From positions 1 to 35,960 of the forward strand of contig NZ_BMRA01000021.1 in NCBI RefSeq assembly GCF_014648395.1: a DNA stretch of 35,960 bases, given 5' to 3'. The DNA comes from Micromonospora fulviviridis (GTDB taxonomy: Bacteria; Actinomycetota; Actinomycetes; Mycobacteriales; Micromonosporaceae). The number at the start of each line of letters is the position of its first letter. Position 1 is the stretch's first letter. Below the pieces are notes generated by a model. The model made no database searches and was not told the origin of the DNA. It saw only the letters and a list, made by a program, of their open reading frames with translations. Below are positions 1-8,287 of this stretch, in pieces. The position numbers and the translations under genes are program-made.

Positions 1-17
1 AAGGGCTGTCCCCATGA

Positions 18-587
18 TCAGCCGGGGTCGATACCGCCGCCCAGCAGGTTAAAGCTCAAGTTAGCCGACACCTACCGATCCGCGCTGAGCGCCGCACCGC
101 CGGTAACCCTATCCCAGACCAGTGGCTCCACCTCACAACGCAGGGCATCGGCTTCACCGACGAAACCAGCGAACAGACACTGACCAGCATCGTCGAAGAA
201 GCGGGGAAGCAGCTCGGACAGCTCCCAGCCGTCGAGGTCGCATTCCGCGACATCATCGTTGCCGACAAGGCCATCGTCATGCCGGCAGAGCCCGGCGAGG
301 CAGTGCAGCAGCTCCGCGCCGCAACTCGGACAGCCATCGGGCGCGTTGTCGGCAAGGACCAGGTCCCGGAGGACCCCAGGCGATACCGACCGCACGTCAG
401 CATCGCCTATCTGACCGCTGACGGACCGGCCGCGCCCTATATCCGAGCCATTGAGGCAACCAACCCGCACCCTGCGACCGTTCGGGTGAGCCACGTCGAC
501 CTGATCGAGATGCACCGTGACCGGCGCATGTACGAGTGGAAAGTCGTTTCTCGCTTCCTGCTTAAAGGGCCCGTGAAGGTGCCCTAG
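18..587 (+). pseudogene. 2'-5' RNA ligase/phosphoesterase family protein, 5'-damaged
   Basis: The open frame carries both HxT/S-type motifs of the 2H phosphoesterase (2'-5' RNA ligase-like) family: HLTT in WLHLTTQGIGF near base 130 and HVSIAY near base 395. The spacing fits the roughly 180-residue actinobacterial members I remember. The frame is open from base 18, just after a stop at 15-17, but it has no ATG, GTG or TTG until the ATG at 279. A protein starting at 279 would lack the first catalytic motif, and the usual N-terminal section before the first motif is not recognisable. I therefore read this as a gene whose 5' end has been lost or frameshifted, perhaps together with sequence outside the window. 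The family is known from sequence; loss of function is inferred. A sequencing error near the left edge is an alternative. Confidence 0.6.
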
Positions 588-632
588 ACGCGGCTAGCGG
601 ATGATAATGCAGAAGTGAACCCCGGATAGGGA

Positions 633-3038
633 CTAGTCTTCGGGTCGCCAGCCTCCTAGGTATTTCTCGGCCAGATCAATGACCCTCGCCAGCTCGGGAT
701 TCTCCTCCGCAATCTCCCTGGCCGAGTCAACGGCTTGCCGAAGCGCTTCCTGACCACCATAAAGTTCTTCAAGAATCGGCCAACGCAAGAGGGCTTCCCG
801 CTTAACCACACGGCTGTCTCCGCTAGATCTCAGGGTCTCAGTCTTCGAAGTAATCAGCACTTGGGCATGCACGGCCGGACGATGGCCGGCATCGAGTGTC
901 GCATTTTGCCCTCCGGCTTGGCGGTATGCCCAATACAAGACCCGCAGATAATCCCGCTCCTTGCTGACGTCAGCGGGCACTTCGCTCCGAACAGCCTGCG
1001 CAAGGTCCCCCTCCAGTTCGGTCGCCACCGCCTCGGAGACGAGTTTGTGGCCAGCACCCTTTCTATGACCCACAAGCAGCACTAACTGAAGGCGGGCAGA
1101 GAGGGTCGTTATCTCAGGCAGCACCTCTCTTACGATAGTCGCTACCTCATCCGGGCCTTGGAGTTGGCGCAGCAACCGAAGCACCACACGCGACACCACA
1201 AGTCTCGCATCAAGCTCCAGCATTCCTCGAGGTCGGTCGGGCAGGCAGGGCATTGTATTCAGCAGGACGGTCACAGCAACCGGAACCGCCTCAGACGGAT
1301 ACTCCCCTTCATAGGCTTCCAACGCCGAAATAACGTCCTCGACCCTCTCTGGCTCAATGGACGAAAGGAACTCTTCAAGCGCAGCGCGATCGGCAAGCAC
1401 CTTGTACGCTCTTTCTGCGTCCGTAAAGGCAGCCATCTTGGACGTATGGGTTCGCTCGAGGTACAGCCGCAGAATGTCCGGGTGCGCGACCCGCCTAGCC
1501 TTGAGCCAACCCTTCTCCCAGTCGGCGCCGTAAGAAGAACCACCGACGTGCCGCAACCCTCCTGGGAATAGGCGTGAAATCACGGACTCGACCACGGAGC
1601 GCCGCTCAGCCGCCTCTTCAAGAATCCGCTTTACCGCTTCTTCGTCACTTCGACCGCCCGAGCGTGCGGCAGACGACCGCGTGGCAGTCAAGGCAGTCGG
1701 CGCATCGGCGATTGCCATAAACACATCGGGGAGGAAAATTCGGATCGCTTCGAGAGCCAAGAGATCGACGAGTTCGATCTGTCCTCCGAGCGAGTCGACA
1801 GTAGAGCGTATCGAGGCGGCGAACCGACGAACGTCCCTGACGTTACGGATGAGAGGAGCGACAACTTCCATCAAAACGTCAGGCCACCGGTCCTTGTCAA
1901 ATCTCTCCATAGCAGGCGACCCATCGAGCGCGGCGTCAAGCGCCTGCCCAACTTGGGTAATAAGTAGCTCATCCGCTATTACGGGCACGTCGATGGTGGT
2001 CTGAACGATCTTTTCGAGATAGCCGCGACCAGGAATACCGGATTCCGTTAGCGCTTCCTCGACGCGGCCACGATCGAAGGCGAGCAGGTAGATAACATTA
2101 GGGAAACTCGCGGTCAAACGAACAAGCTTGAAGATATCCCGGATCTCAGCGGTCTGCAGACGATCGATATCGTCTAAGATTACGACGATTCTTTCACCCA
2201 GTCGCGTGAGCTCGGCAGCCAGCATTTCTTTTCGGAAGACCACGCTCCCGTCCCGACTTTCCCGGAATTTGCGAACCGCTCCTACGGCTTCGCTTGCCCG
2301 CTGAATCAACGGACCAGCGATGGGGACGAACGTTAAGGGCGCCAGCAACCCCCCGTATGCTTCGATCTCGGCTGCAACTGCGGCGAGGCGATCCTCCTTC
2401 ATTCGCAACTGCGACGCCAGCTCACCGAAAAACGACTGTACGAGCTGCTCCGTGTTCGAGAACATCCAAGGGTTGAAGTTGACGACTGGAAGCCTTGGCG
2501 CGCCGTCGAGTTGCAGCCGAATAAGATTGAGGAGCGATGTTTTGCCGGAACCCCAAGGACCGCTTAAGGCGATAACGTATCCTTGCGCAACGTCTACGGA
2601 ACGCACCTCATGGACAATGCTTGCCACGAGAGGGCCCCTATCGAAGAGGTCGTCCTCTGGCTTACTAATCGGGTTATCACCTCTTGCTCCTTGCGCAGCG
2701 GGACGAGCAGGGTGAGAAGAACTTTCCGGGGTCGCCTTGCTCTTGAGCAACTGACGCACTCCCAGCACGATCGCTAGGGACCCCGTTAGAAGCAAGGAGA
2801 GTGCCAGCCAGCGCCAATCCGTCGCGAGATAGTGGAGAAACGACCGCCACCATGTGCCCGGCCATGACGGCCACGGAATGTATGTCCAAGGCTTCGACCA
2901 AGTAAGGACACCGGCGACGGCCACGGCCGCACCGCCGATCAGGAGCCCTACAGCTGACGTCCGTCTCCGGTCCACAAGTCGACATGCTGCCTTATCCTGC
3001 CAACCCTCGCCGACCCTGGGCCTTACAACCGGACGCAC
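633..3038 (-). CDS. KAP family P-loop NTPase, membrane anchored
   Basis: 801 residues from a GTG start. Two hydrophobic segments lie near the N-terminus (about residues 29-46 and 77-94). The KAP NTPase core follows: Walker A GPWGSGKTS at about 160-168, the KAP-typical FNPWMF at about 188-193, and Walker B VVILDDIDR at about 285-293 with the double Asp. The remaining ~500 residues are mostly helical with no domain I recognise. KAP NTPases are STAND-related ATPases, often membrane bound, and are frequent in phage-defence loci; that is family knowledge, and the role here is inferred. The start is not firm: no good ribosome site precedes 3038, and an internal GTG at about residue 22 is possible. 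An IS110 element sits directly upstream, so the native 5' region may be displaced. Confidence 0.85.
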   Translation of the reverse strand: MRPVVRPRVGEGWQDKAACRLVDRRRTSAVGLLIGGAAVAVAGVLTWSKPWTYIPWPSWPGTWWRSFLHYLATDWRWLALSLLLTGSLAIVLGVRQLLKSKATPESSSHPARPAAQGARGDNPISKPEDDLFDRGPLVASIVHEVRSVDVAQGYVIALSGPWGSGKTSLLNLIRLQLDGAPRLPVVNFNPWMFSNTEQLVQSFFGELASQLRMKEDRLAAVAAEIEAYGGLLAPLTFVPIAGPLIQRASEAVGAVRKFRESRDGSVVFRKEMLAAELTRLGERIVVILDDIDRLQTAEIRDIFKLVRLTASFPNVIYLLAFDRGRVEEALTESGIPGRGYLEKIVQTTIDVPVIADELLITQVGQALDAALDGSPAMERFDKDRWPDVLMEVVAPLIRNVRDVRRFAASIRSTVDSLGGQIELVDLLALEAIRIFLPDVFMAIADAPTALTATRSSAARSGGRSDEEAVKRILEEAAERRSVVESVISRLFPGGLRHVGGSSYGADWEKGWLKARRVAHPDILRLYLERTHTSKMAAFTDAERAYKVLADRAALEEFLSSIEPERVEDVISALEAYEGEYPSEAVPVAVTVLLNTMPCLPDRPRGMLELDARLVVSRVVLRLLRQLQGPDEVATIVREVLPEITTLSARLQLVLLVGHRKGAGHKLVSEAVATELEGDLAQAVRSEVPADVSKERDYLRVLYWAYRQAGGQNATLDAGHRPAVHAQVLITSKTETLRSSGDSRVVKREALLRWPILEELYGGQEALRQAVDSAREIAEENPELARVIDLAEKYLGGWRPED

Positions 3039-3098
3039 TTTGGTCCACTCAGCCAGTCAGCTTCGGTGTCCAGTCCCACCTGACGCTTCTATGGCTCG

Positions 3099-4151
3099 TC
3101 AAGTCCTTCCGGCAGTTTCCATGAGCCGGAACATGTGCCGGGCGGTGTAGCGCTTGAGGCAGCGGCGGATTTCGGCGTCGGATTTCTGTTGGGCACGTCG
3201 GCGGGTGAGGTAGTGCTGGGTGGGTTCGTGGCCGTGGATCATGCGCCAGTTGACGATGGTGTGTAGGGCCCGGTTGAGTTGGCGGTCGCCGAAGCGGTTG
3301 AGCCGGTGACGGGTGATGCGGCCGGAGGATGCCTGCAGCGGGCTGACGCCGGCGAGGGCGGCGAAGGCGGCCTCCGAGCGGCATCGGCCGGGGTGGGACC
3401 AGGCGATGATGAGGTGTGCCGCGCTGACCGCGCCGACGCCGGGCTCGGCCAGTAACGCGGGCATGATCGCGTTGACCAGGTCGTGGAGTTGGCGCTCGTT
3501 GGCGCGGATCTCTTTGTCGAGCTCGCGGATGCGTTGGGCCAGGCTGCGTAGGGTCTGCCGCAGGACCCTCTCGGTGGGGGTGTGGCGGGGGTGAACGCGC
3601 AGCAGGGCGCACGCGGCTGTCTGTCGGGGCGTTGACTGTCGGCGCAGCGGCTCGCGCAAGTGGTCGGGCGCGGTCAGCAGCAGTGCCTTGAACACGTTGA
3701 TCGGGGCGGTGCGGGTGGCGTTGGCGTGTTCGCGGGCCACGAGCAGGATGCGTAGCGCTTCCCGGTCGCCGTCGCTACGCGGCTGAGCGTGATGTCCTGC
3801 GGCCAGGGCGGTGCGGGCGGCCAGACGGGCATCGGACGGGTCAGACTTGCCGCCTGGCCGGCGCCCGACGCGCTGCGGCCGCCCGGCCTCGATCACCTGT
3901 TGTCCTGCAGCCAGGAGCGTGCGCAGCAGCCCGGCTCCGTGCGAGCGGCAGCCTTCGACCGCCCAGATCAACCGCGGACCTGGCGCCTGCTGCACGGCCC
4001 AGGCGATCAGGTCGCTGCACCCGCCAGGGCTCGCCTCGATGGTGATGGTCGCAATCTCCCGCCCAGCATGATCGAGCAGGCAGGCGGTGTGCGTGTCGGT
4101 GTGAGTGTCCACGCCGATGACGGCGTCGACCGATTCTGCGAGCATGGGCAT
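3099..4151 (-). CDS. IS110 family transposase (DEDD RuvC-like / Transposase_20)
   Basis: 350 residues from the chosen start. The N-terminal RuvC-like domain shows GVDTHTDTHTA (first Asp), WAVEGCRSHG (Glu) and KSDPSDARLAARTAL (Asp pair). The C-terminal Transposase_20 domain shows AEPGVGAVSAAHLI and GVSPLQASSGR, with the region holding the proposed catalytic serine, ending in HMFRLMETAGRT. Length and domain order match intact IS110 recombinases. The frame continues upstream to 4238, but the ATG at 4151 is preceded by GGAAGGAG at suitable spacing and begins just before the first catalytic motif, so I chose it. This recombinase class is directed by a structured bridge RNA from the element's non-coding end; here the long end is 5' of the gene. 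Confidence 0.9.
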   Translation of the reverse strand: MPMLAESVDAVIGVDTHTDTHTACLLDHAGREIATITIEASPGGCSDLIAWAVQQAPGPRLIWAVEGCRSHGAGLLRTLLAAGQQVIEAGRPQRVGRRPGGKSDPSDARLAARTALAAGHHAQPRSDGDREALRILLVAREHANATRTAPINVFKALLLTAPDHLREPLRRQSTPRQTAACALLRVHPRHTPTERVLRQTLRSLAQRIRELDKEIRANERQLHDLVNAIMPALLAEPGVGAVSAAHLIIAWSHPGRCRSEAAFAALAGVSPLQASSGRITRHRLNRFGDRQLNRALHTIVNWRMIHGHEPTQHYLTRRRAQQKSDAEIRRCLKRYTARHMFRLMETAGRT

Positions 4152-4440
4152 TCGGCCGTTGCTCCTTCCCAGAGGGCGGTGGCTGACGTTGGCACCGGCC
4201 TGGGTGGAGACACCTACGGCACATCTGTGATGAGCCACGCCGCGTGGCGGGCAAGCTTCTGATCAGGCCAGACGGTGAGCCAGGCCGGTGCCGGCGATCA
4301 AGACGACAGGTCAAGTGCAGGGCACGCCGCAGGCGGCCAGATGCTTGATGAGTCAGCCCTGATCACCGGCACCGATCCTGGCAGCAGTCCACCCAGGACC
4401 ACCACCGCGAGCCTCACAGATGCTTGACGAGCGACTGTAA
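4152..4440 (-). ncRNA. Candidate IS110 bridge RNA region
   Basis: No gene fills this ~290 bp stretch between the transposase start and the end of the neighbouring gene. In IS110-group elements the long non-coding end flanking the recombinase encodes the bridge RNA, whose loops pair with target and donor DNA. Position and length fit that, and the stretch is rich in short self-complementary G/C runs. It also holds the direct repeat CAGATGCTTGAYGAG at 4338-4352 and 4417-4431. I cannot fold it here, so RNA boundaries and loops are not assigned. Confidence 0.35.
4338..4431. repeat. 15-bp imperfect direct repeat in the IS110 non-coding end
   Basis: CAGATGCTTGATGAG (4338-4352) and CAGATGCTTGACGAG (4417-4431) differ at one base and are 79 bp apart. 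The second copy contains CTTGACGAGC, whose reverse complement recurs at the opposite end of the element (3094-3103). The copies may be recombinase or bridge-RNA related sites, or a trace of the element boundary. Confidence 0.6.
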
Positions 4441-4455
4441 GACGAGGAGATCCTC

Positions 4456-5043
4456 TCAAGCCGCCCCGATCTCTTTGCGAGCCTTGAGCAGGAACTTCTC
4501 CCAAAGGTCTGCTACGTCCGCTTCGTCACCGCCGCTGCGCGCCTTCTCGGAGAGCTTTACCGCCAACAAGCCAACCTCGGACGATGCGATGAACATCAGC
4601 TCATAGGTCTGCTCCACGAGTTGGTCGGCGAGGTCTAGCACCCGTTTGCCCGACTCCGTGGCTCGCAGCTCGCCAGCCCTATCCGCCCAACCTTCTGGCC
4701 CACTCACTTGTTCAGCCTCATCCAAGTCCTGCGCCTCGGCGTTATCCGTTGCGTACCTAGCGAGCGCCTTCTGGTAGCTGTCCAGAAGTCGCAGGTACCG
4801 CGCGTAGACCTGGCGTCGCTCGTCCCTAAGCCTCAGGGCTCGATCATTGGCGAGCTGCTCTGCACGTGCTTGCGCCGCCTCCGCTGCCGCCGCTTGCCTA
4901 GCTCGTTCGTTCTCACCGAACTGCTTGCTGAGGAGCCGATCGCTGTTGCGCCACTGCCAGTGCGCTCCAAGCCAACCGCCGAGCAGACCAGAGGTAATCG
5001 CGCCAGCGACTGGGACAGTTACCTCCCACCACTGTGCAGCCAT
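4456..5043 (-). CDS. Membrane-anchored coiled-coil protein of unknown function
   Basis: 195 residues. The ATG at 5043 has GGAGGTG five bases upstream; the in-frame GTG at 5049 overlaps that site and is not preferred. A short N-terminus is followed by one hydrophobic segment (VTVPVAGAITSGLLGGWLGAHW). Then comes an Ala/Glu/Arg-rich stretch of about 60 residues (ARQAAAAEAAQARAEQL and on), consistent with a coiled coil, and a helical C-terminal half ending LLKARKEIGAA. I do not recognise the family. It is co-directional with the KAP NTPase at 633-3038, and only the IS110 element separates them. The two may once have been adjacent partners, but that is inference. Confidence 0.7.
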   Translation of the reverse strand: MAAQWWEVTVPVAGAITSGLLGGWLGAHWQWRNSDRLLSKQFGENERARQAAAAEAAQARAEQLANDRALRLRDERRQVYARYLRLLDSYQKALARYATDNAEAQDLDEAEQVSGPEGWADRAGELRATESGKRVLDLADQLVEQTYELMFIASSEVGLLAVKLSEKARSGGDEADVADLWEKFLLKARKEIGAA

Positions 5044-5203
5044 GAACACCTCCGGTGCTCGGTGTGCCGGTCGATCAAAGGGTCGTGCCCGTTGCGTGCC
5101 CGATCCGAAGGCCGATCAGGGACAACGGTGGTCAACAGCAGCCCCAGACGACAAAGGCCCCTAACTTGCGTTTCCGCAGGTCAAGCGCCTCTGCCGTTTT
5201 GCC

Positions 5204-5254
5204 TGGTGGCGGGCAGAGGATTCGAACCTCTGTAGCTTCGCGACGGATTTACAG
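5204..5254 (-). other. tRNA-Tyr 3' fragment, probable attachment-site remnant
   Basis: Read on the minus strand, the segment starts in a GTA anticodon loop (CTGTAAATCCGT) and runs through a long class II variable arm. It continues through a perfect T arm (AGAGG-TTCGAAT-CCTCT) and the acceptor 3' strand GCCCGCCACCA with encoded CCA. This is the 3' portion of a bacterial tRNA-Tyr. The sequence on its 5' side (5255 onward) does not pair to form the acceptor, D or anticodon stems, so this is not a functional tRNA. Tyrosine integrases commonly use tRNA 3' ends and leave such a copy at the far end of an island. The geometry puts the integrated DNA to the right of 5254 and old chromosome to the left. 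No second copy or intact tRNA-Tyr is visible in the window. Confidence 0.7.
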
Positions 5255-5394
5255 CCCCCACCCAACCTGCTGCTGGCAGAGTCTAAGACCACCGCACGAC
5301 CTGGCGCGTCCCCCGTCACGGCCCTTGGTCGCCGTGCCATCCATGTGCCAGTAGCCGGTGCCGCCGACGGTCACCAGCGGGCGCCGGTCAGAAA
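5255..5394. other. Intergenic stretch next to the attachment remnant
   Basis: About 140 bases without a supportable gene. On the minus strand a short open frame (containing TGYWHMDG) runs into the tRNA fragment and stops there. It may be the tail of a lost island gene, but I cannot assign it. Confidence 0.3.
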
Positions 5395-6180
5395 TTAGGT
5401 GAGTTCAGCCATCAAATCACGAATCCTCGCAAAGATCTTGGTGCCTAGATTCCGCCCAACGGCACTCTTCGCCAGCTGTGCTGCTACATGCTTATCGGTC
5501 AGCACGTAGTCGCAGTAAGGCACTGCCTCGATCATTGAGTCAATGTCGCGAATATCGTTGCCCGTCCACCGCTTGTACGAATTCCGAAAGTTTCTCTCGT
5601 GTAGCGCCGCCCCAATCGCAGCGCTAGGAACATCGTTTACGAAGTCGATCAGCCACTCCCTGCCCCGTGCGTAGAACTCCGAGGGCGTCATGCCGTAACG
5701 TTCAAGCGCACGAGGCAGCCGGTCGGAAACCTCCCAGTACAGTTCCCTCGCTGCGACGATGTCATGCAGCTTGCTCTTGTATTTCGGCTGGTCGCCAAGC
5801 TTAGTTACCAGGTCTAGTTGGCGCTCTAGCCGGTGCGACTCCATTTCCCAGGCGGACTCAGGGCGATAACCGTTCTTTCGAGGCGCTGGACCGTCTCCAT
5901 GACTGTAGGTCGGACACCAGGCGAGACCTACTCCACCGTCTCGTGGAGAGCCGCTCCGCTCGGTGACAATCTCCAACTTGGCCAGCTCGGGGTGATGGGT
6001 GGCCGAGTTCTTCTGGGGTGCGACCACCGTCAGGCGAGCGCGGCGACTTCGCGCCACGGCGAGGCCGAGCCGCTTACCCGGCTCGATCGTGTCCTTGGTC
6101 TGACCTCGCGGCACGTAGATGTAGTAGTGCCGCAGCAGCTTGTCGAGTTGCTCCCGCATCAGCCACATTCCTCCTGCCAT
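5395..6180 (-). CDS. Protein with C-terminal PIN-like region, possibly composite
   Basis: Up to 261 residues; ATG candidates lie at residues 1, 5 and 8. The C-terminal ~130 residues end in NDIRDIDSM...VPYCDYVLTDKH, an arrangement of acidic residues (D...D, then CD and TDK) resembling the last half of PIN-domain nucleases. In my recollection, proteins with a very similar NDxxD...PYCDxxxTD pattern are annotated as PIN-like. The first ~85 residues (HYYIYVPRGQTKD..., GVGLAWCPTY) resemble the start of a different conserved actinobacterial protein of unknown function. The middle, around residue 90, looks like a join. The gene may therefore be a fusion or recombinant. It is the first gene right of the tRNA fragment. 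RNase function is inferred only. Confidence 0.6.
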   Translation of the reverse strand: MAGGMWLMREQLDKLLRHYYIYVPRGQTKDTIEPGKRLGLAVARSRRARLTVVAPQKNSATHHPELAKLEIVTERSGSPRDGGVGLAWCPTYSHGDGPAPRKNGYRPESAWEMESHRLERQLDLVTKLGDQPKYKSKLHDIVAARELYWEVSDRLPRALERYGMTPSEFYARGREWLIDFVNDVPSAAIGAALHERNFRNSYKRWTGNDIRDIDSMIEAVPYCDYVLTDKHVAAQLAKSAVGRNLGTKIFARIRDLMAELT

Positions 6181-6269
6181 TCTTCGTCGTGAGGGTAGGT
6201 GGGAGGACCGACATTCTCGGACGCCGAACCCGTTGTCATGGTGGCGACGGCGCCGAGCTGCGGTTCTAG

Positions 6270-8183
6270 TTAGTTGCGGAGCTCACGGCGGGCCGCCCAG
6301 AGAGCGGCGACGAGGCGCTGGCGCCACGGGCGGTCACGGGTGCCACCCACAGGCGCGGCGACGGCGGCTCGGACAGTCTCGACATCCCGGGTTACTGCGC
6401 GCTCGGTGGTGAGCAGGATCAGCACCGCGCCGGCCCGAAGTGCCAGGGCGGCCTCGATGGGCCCGACGTTGCGGGCGAACCCGTGAGCGATGAGGTTGCG
6501 GATGTTTGCGCCATCGTTGAGCAGGAAGGTCCGGAGGAAGCGTTCCCAGTCGGGATCGAAGGTGTTGTCGAGCAGGAACGGCAGGAGGACGCCGAGCCCC
6601 GGAAATTGACCGGCCTTGTCGCCGATGGCGGTGCGGTACATCGGCTCGTTCAGTTCCAGAAGCAGCGCACGCGCGGCGGCCTCCACCTTGGGCACCACTA
6701 GGTGGCAGCTGGCGTCGTACTCGCCGATCCAGTACAACTGCAGCGCCGCGGCCAGATCGTGCAGCATCCCCGGATCGGCGTTGGACAAGCGGAGAAACTC
6801 GGTCAGGTCGTCGTGGGACGGAATCCCGAACCGCTCCCGAATCTGCCACAGGGCTCTGGCGAGGAACCGCCCGTTCATAGCGAGGTGGTGCTGCTCGGCC
6901 CGGACGAGTTCGCGGTCGAACGCGGCGGCGTCGCCGGTGACGGTACGGCTGGGCAGGTCGCCGTCCCGGAACAGAACCGTGGTGGCCAGAAGGGGGATGA
7001 TCGACTGGCCCATGGCCTGTCGGGCGGTGGCCTCGTTCGTCTCCTTGTTCCCGCTTGGCGGGCCGGAATGCAACCAGATTGACAGCGCGCGACGCCAGTC
7101 GGTCGTTGCGCTGAACCCGGGCAAGTATAGGTTGAAGAACGCCTTCGGGGTGACGAACGACCATTCGGTGCGTTCCCAGGTCACCGGTGGGGCTGCCTGG
7201 AGCCGGGCGACGGCGACCCGTTCGAGGTCGGCCACGCCGTAACGCCGAGCCGCCGAGGCCGCGTTGCTGAATTGGGTCCTGATGATCATTGGGTCGGTGG
7301 CGGCTTCGGCCTCGGCGATCATCGCCTCGACCTCGTGCCGATTGGCGCGTTCGATACGGGCGGACCCGCTCCCGGCGCTCTTGCGCACCAGGATCGCGAA
7401 CCCATGAATGATGTGGACCTGTGCATACGTGGTGAGCGCCCGATCGAGGAGGTCGTCCACGGCGGGATCGGCGACACGGGCTGCCCTGCCCAGCGGCGGG
7501 GCGGTCAGCGCGCCGAGGACGGCCATTGCCGCGTAGGGATTCTCCTTCTGAATCACTGCGGCTTCGGCGACGGCCGTCATCGCAGTTTCGATCTCCGACT
7601 CAAGACCGGTGAGGCGGACGAGCCGAGCCATGGTCCACGCCCGCAACAGGCCGTTGGCCTTTTCCTCAAGTGTCAGTGGCGTGCTCGTCGAGTCGAGGTA
7701 GGCCTGAACGGCGCGCTCGCCGACGTCTCGCCGGTTGGGCATGAGGTGCAGCGTGAACACGATGTCCCAGCACCGGGCCCGTGCCACCGGGTGCCGGACC
7801 TCGCTAGCCAGGTCGAGCCATAGTTGGCGAAGGTCGCCGCTGGCCTCGCGGAGGGCCACCGGGAAGAGGGACGGCCCATTGACAGGGTCGAGCCGGGCGT
7901 CTGGCGGCTCGTCGGGCGAAGCGACCTGGATAAGGTACATGAAGGTCGTGAACAGCGCTCTCGCAGCGGCGGGCTCGATCGGTGGGTCCGCTTGCATCGC
8001 GAGACCCTCGACCCGCAGGCCGGCATTATGAGGATCATCGACGCCATCGCACGCCAGGTCGGCCAGCCGCGCCAACGCGGGAATCATCGTCGGGTCATAC
8101 CGGTACGGCACCGGCCGGCCTGTGTCGTCGGCCTCGTCACTGCTGTCACCCGTAGCCGGTGTGGGGATCCCGTGCCCGCTCAT
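6270..8183 (-). CDS. DUF4209/HEPN-like protein with RX4H motif
   Basis: 637 residues from the ATG at 8183, which has GGAGG about eleven bases upstream; the frame stays open to a TTG at 8228. The protein is largely helical. Near the C-terminus (about residues 562-568) the sequence FLLNDGANIRNLIAHG matches the conserved end of DUF4209 and of HEPN RNases, giving the RX4H motif Arg-Asn-Leu-Ile-Ala-His. A preceding segment (GEYDASCHLVVPKVEAAARALLLEL) also fits DUF4209. HEPN domains commonly cut RNA in toxin-antitoxin and abortive-infection systems. It is divergent from the large nuclease gene at 8288, with only about 100 bp between starts, which suggests a shared control region and perhaps a shared system. 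The assignment rests on the C-terminus; the first ~450 residues are unassigned. Confidence 0.75.
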   Translation of the reverse strand: MSGHGIPTPATGDSSDEADDTGRPVPYRYDPTMIPALARLADLACDGVDDPHNAGLRVEGLAMQADPPIEPAAARALFTTFMYLIQVASPDEPPDARLDPVNGPSLFPVALREASGDLRQLWLDLASEVRHPVARARCWDIVFTLHLMPNRRDVGERAVQAYLDSTSTPLTLEEKANGLLRAWTMARLVRLTGLESEIETAMTAVAEAAVIQKENPYAAMAVLGALTAPPLGRAARVADPAVDDLLDRALTTYAQVHIIHGFAILVRKSAGSGSARIERANRHEVEAMIAEAEAATDPMIIRTQFSNAASAARRYGVADLERVAVARLQAAPPVTWERTEWSFVTPKAFFNLYLPGFSATTDWRRALSIWLHSGPPSGNKETNEATARQAMGQSIIPLLATTVLFRDGDLPSRTVTGDAAAFDRELVRAEQHHLAMNGRFLARALWQIRERFGIPSHDDLTEFLRLSNADPGMLHDLAAALQLYWIGEYDASCHLVVPKVEAAARALLLELNEPMYRTAIGDKAGQFPGLGVLLPFLLDNTFDPDWERFLRTFLLNDGANIRNLIAHGFARNVGPIEAALALRAGAVLILLTTERAVTRDVETVRAAVAAPVGGTRDRPWRQRLVAALWAARRELRN

Positions 8184-8287
8184 GTGAATCCCATCCTCCA
8201 GGTCGATGGCCGTCACCCAGTCAAGCAACCGCCGGCTCGAGCGCCAACCGACTTGCGGGAGTTCACCACCGCACCGGCCGTCGATAA

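Larger units (their letters stand above)
3085..4440 (-). mobile_element. IS110-family insertion sequence, probably complete
   Basis: About 1.35 kb, made of one DEDD transposase, a short 3' end and a long (~290 bp) 5' non-coding end. The ten-base word CTTGACGAGC occurs at 4423-4432, and its reverse complement at 3094-3103 overlaps the transposase stop, giving a near-terminal inverted pair. A related word at 4338-4352 forms a direct repeat. IS110 elements generally lack classical terminal inverted repeats and leave no target duplication, so the exact ends cannot be fixed by eye; the bounds are estimates. The element lies between two minus-strand genes and breaks neither reading frame visibly. 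Confidence 0.65.

Noticed and set aside
4152..4238. Upstream extension of the IS110 transposase to 4238
   Set aside because: The sequence is not transposase-like and the ATG at 4151 has a clear GGAAGGAG site.
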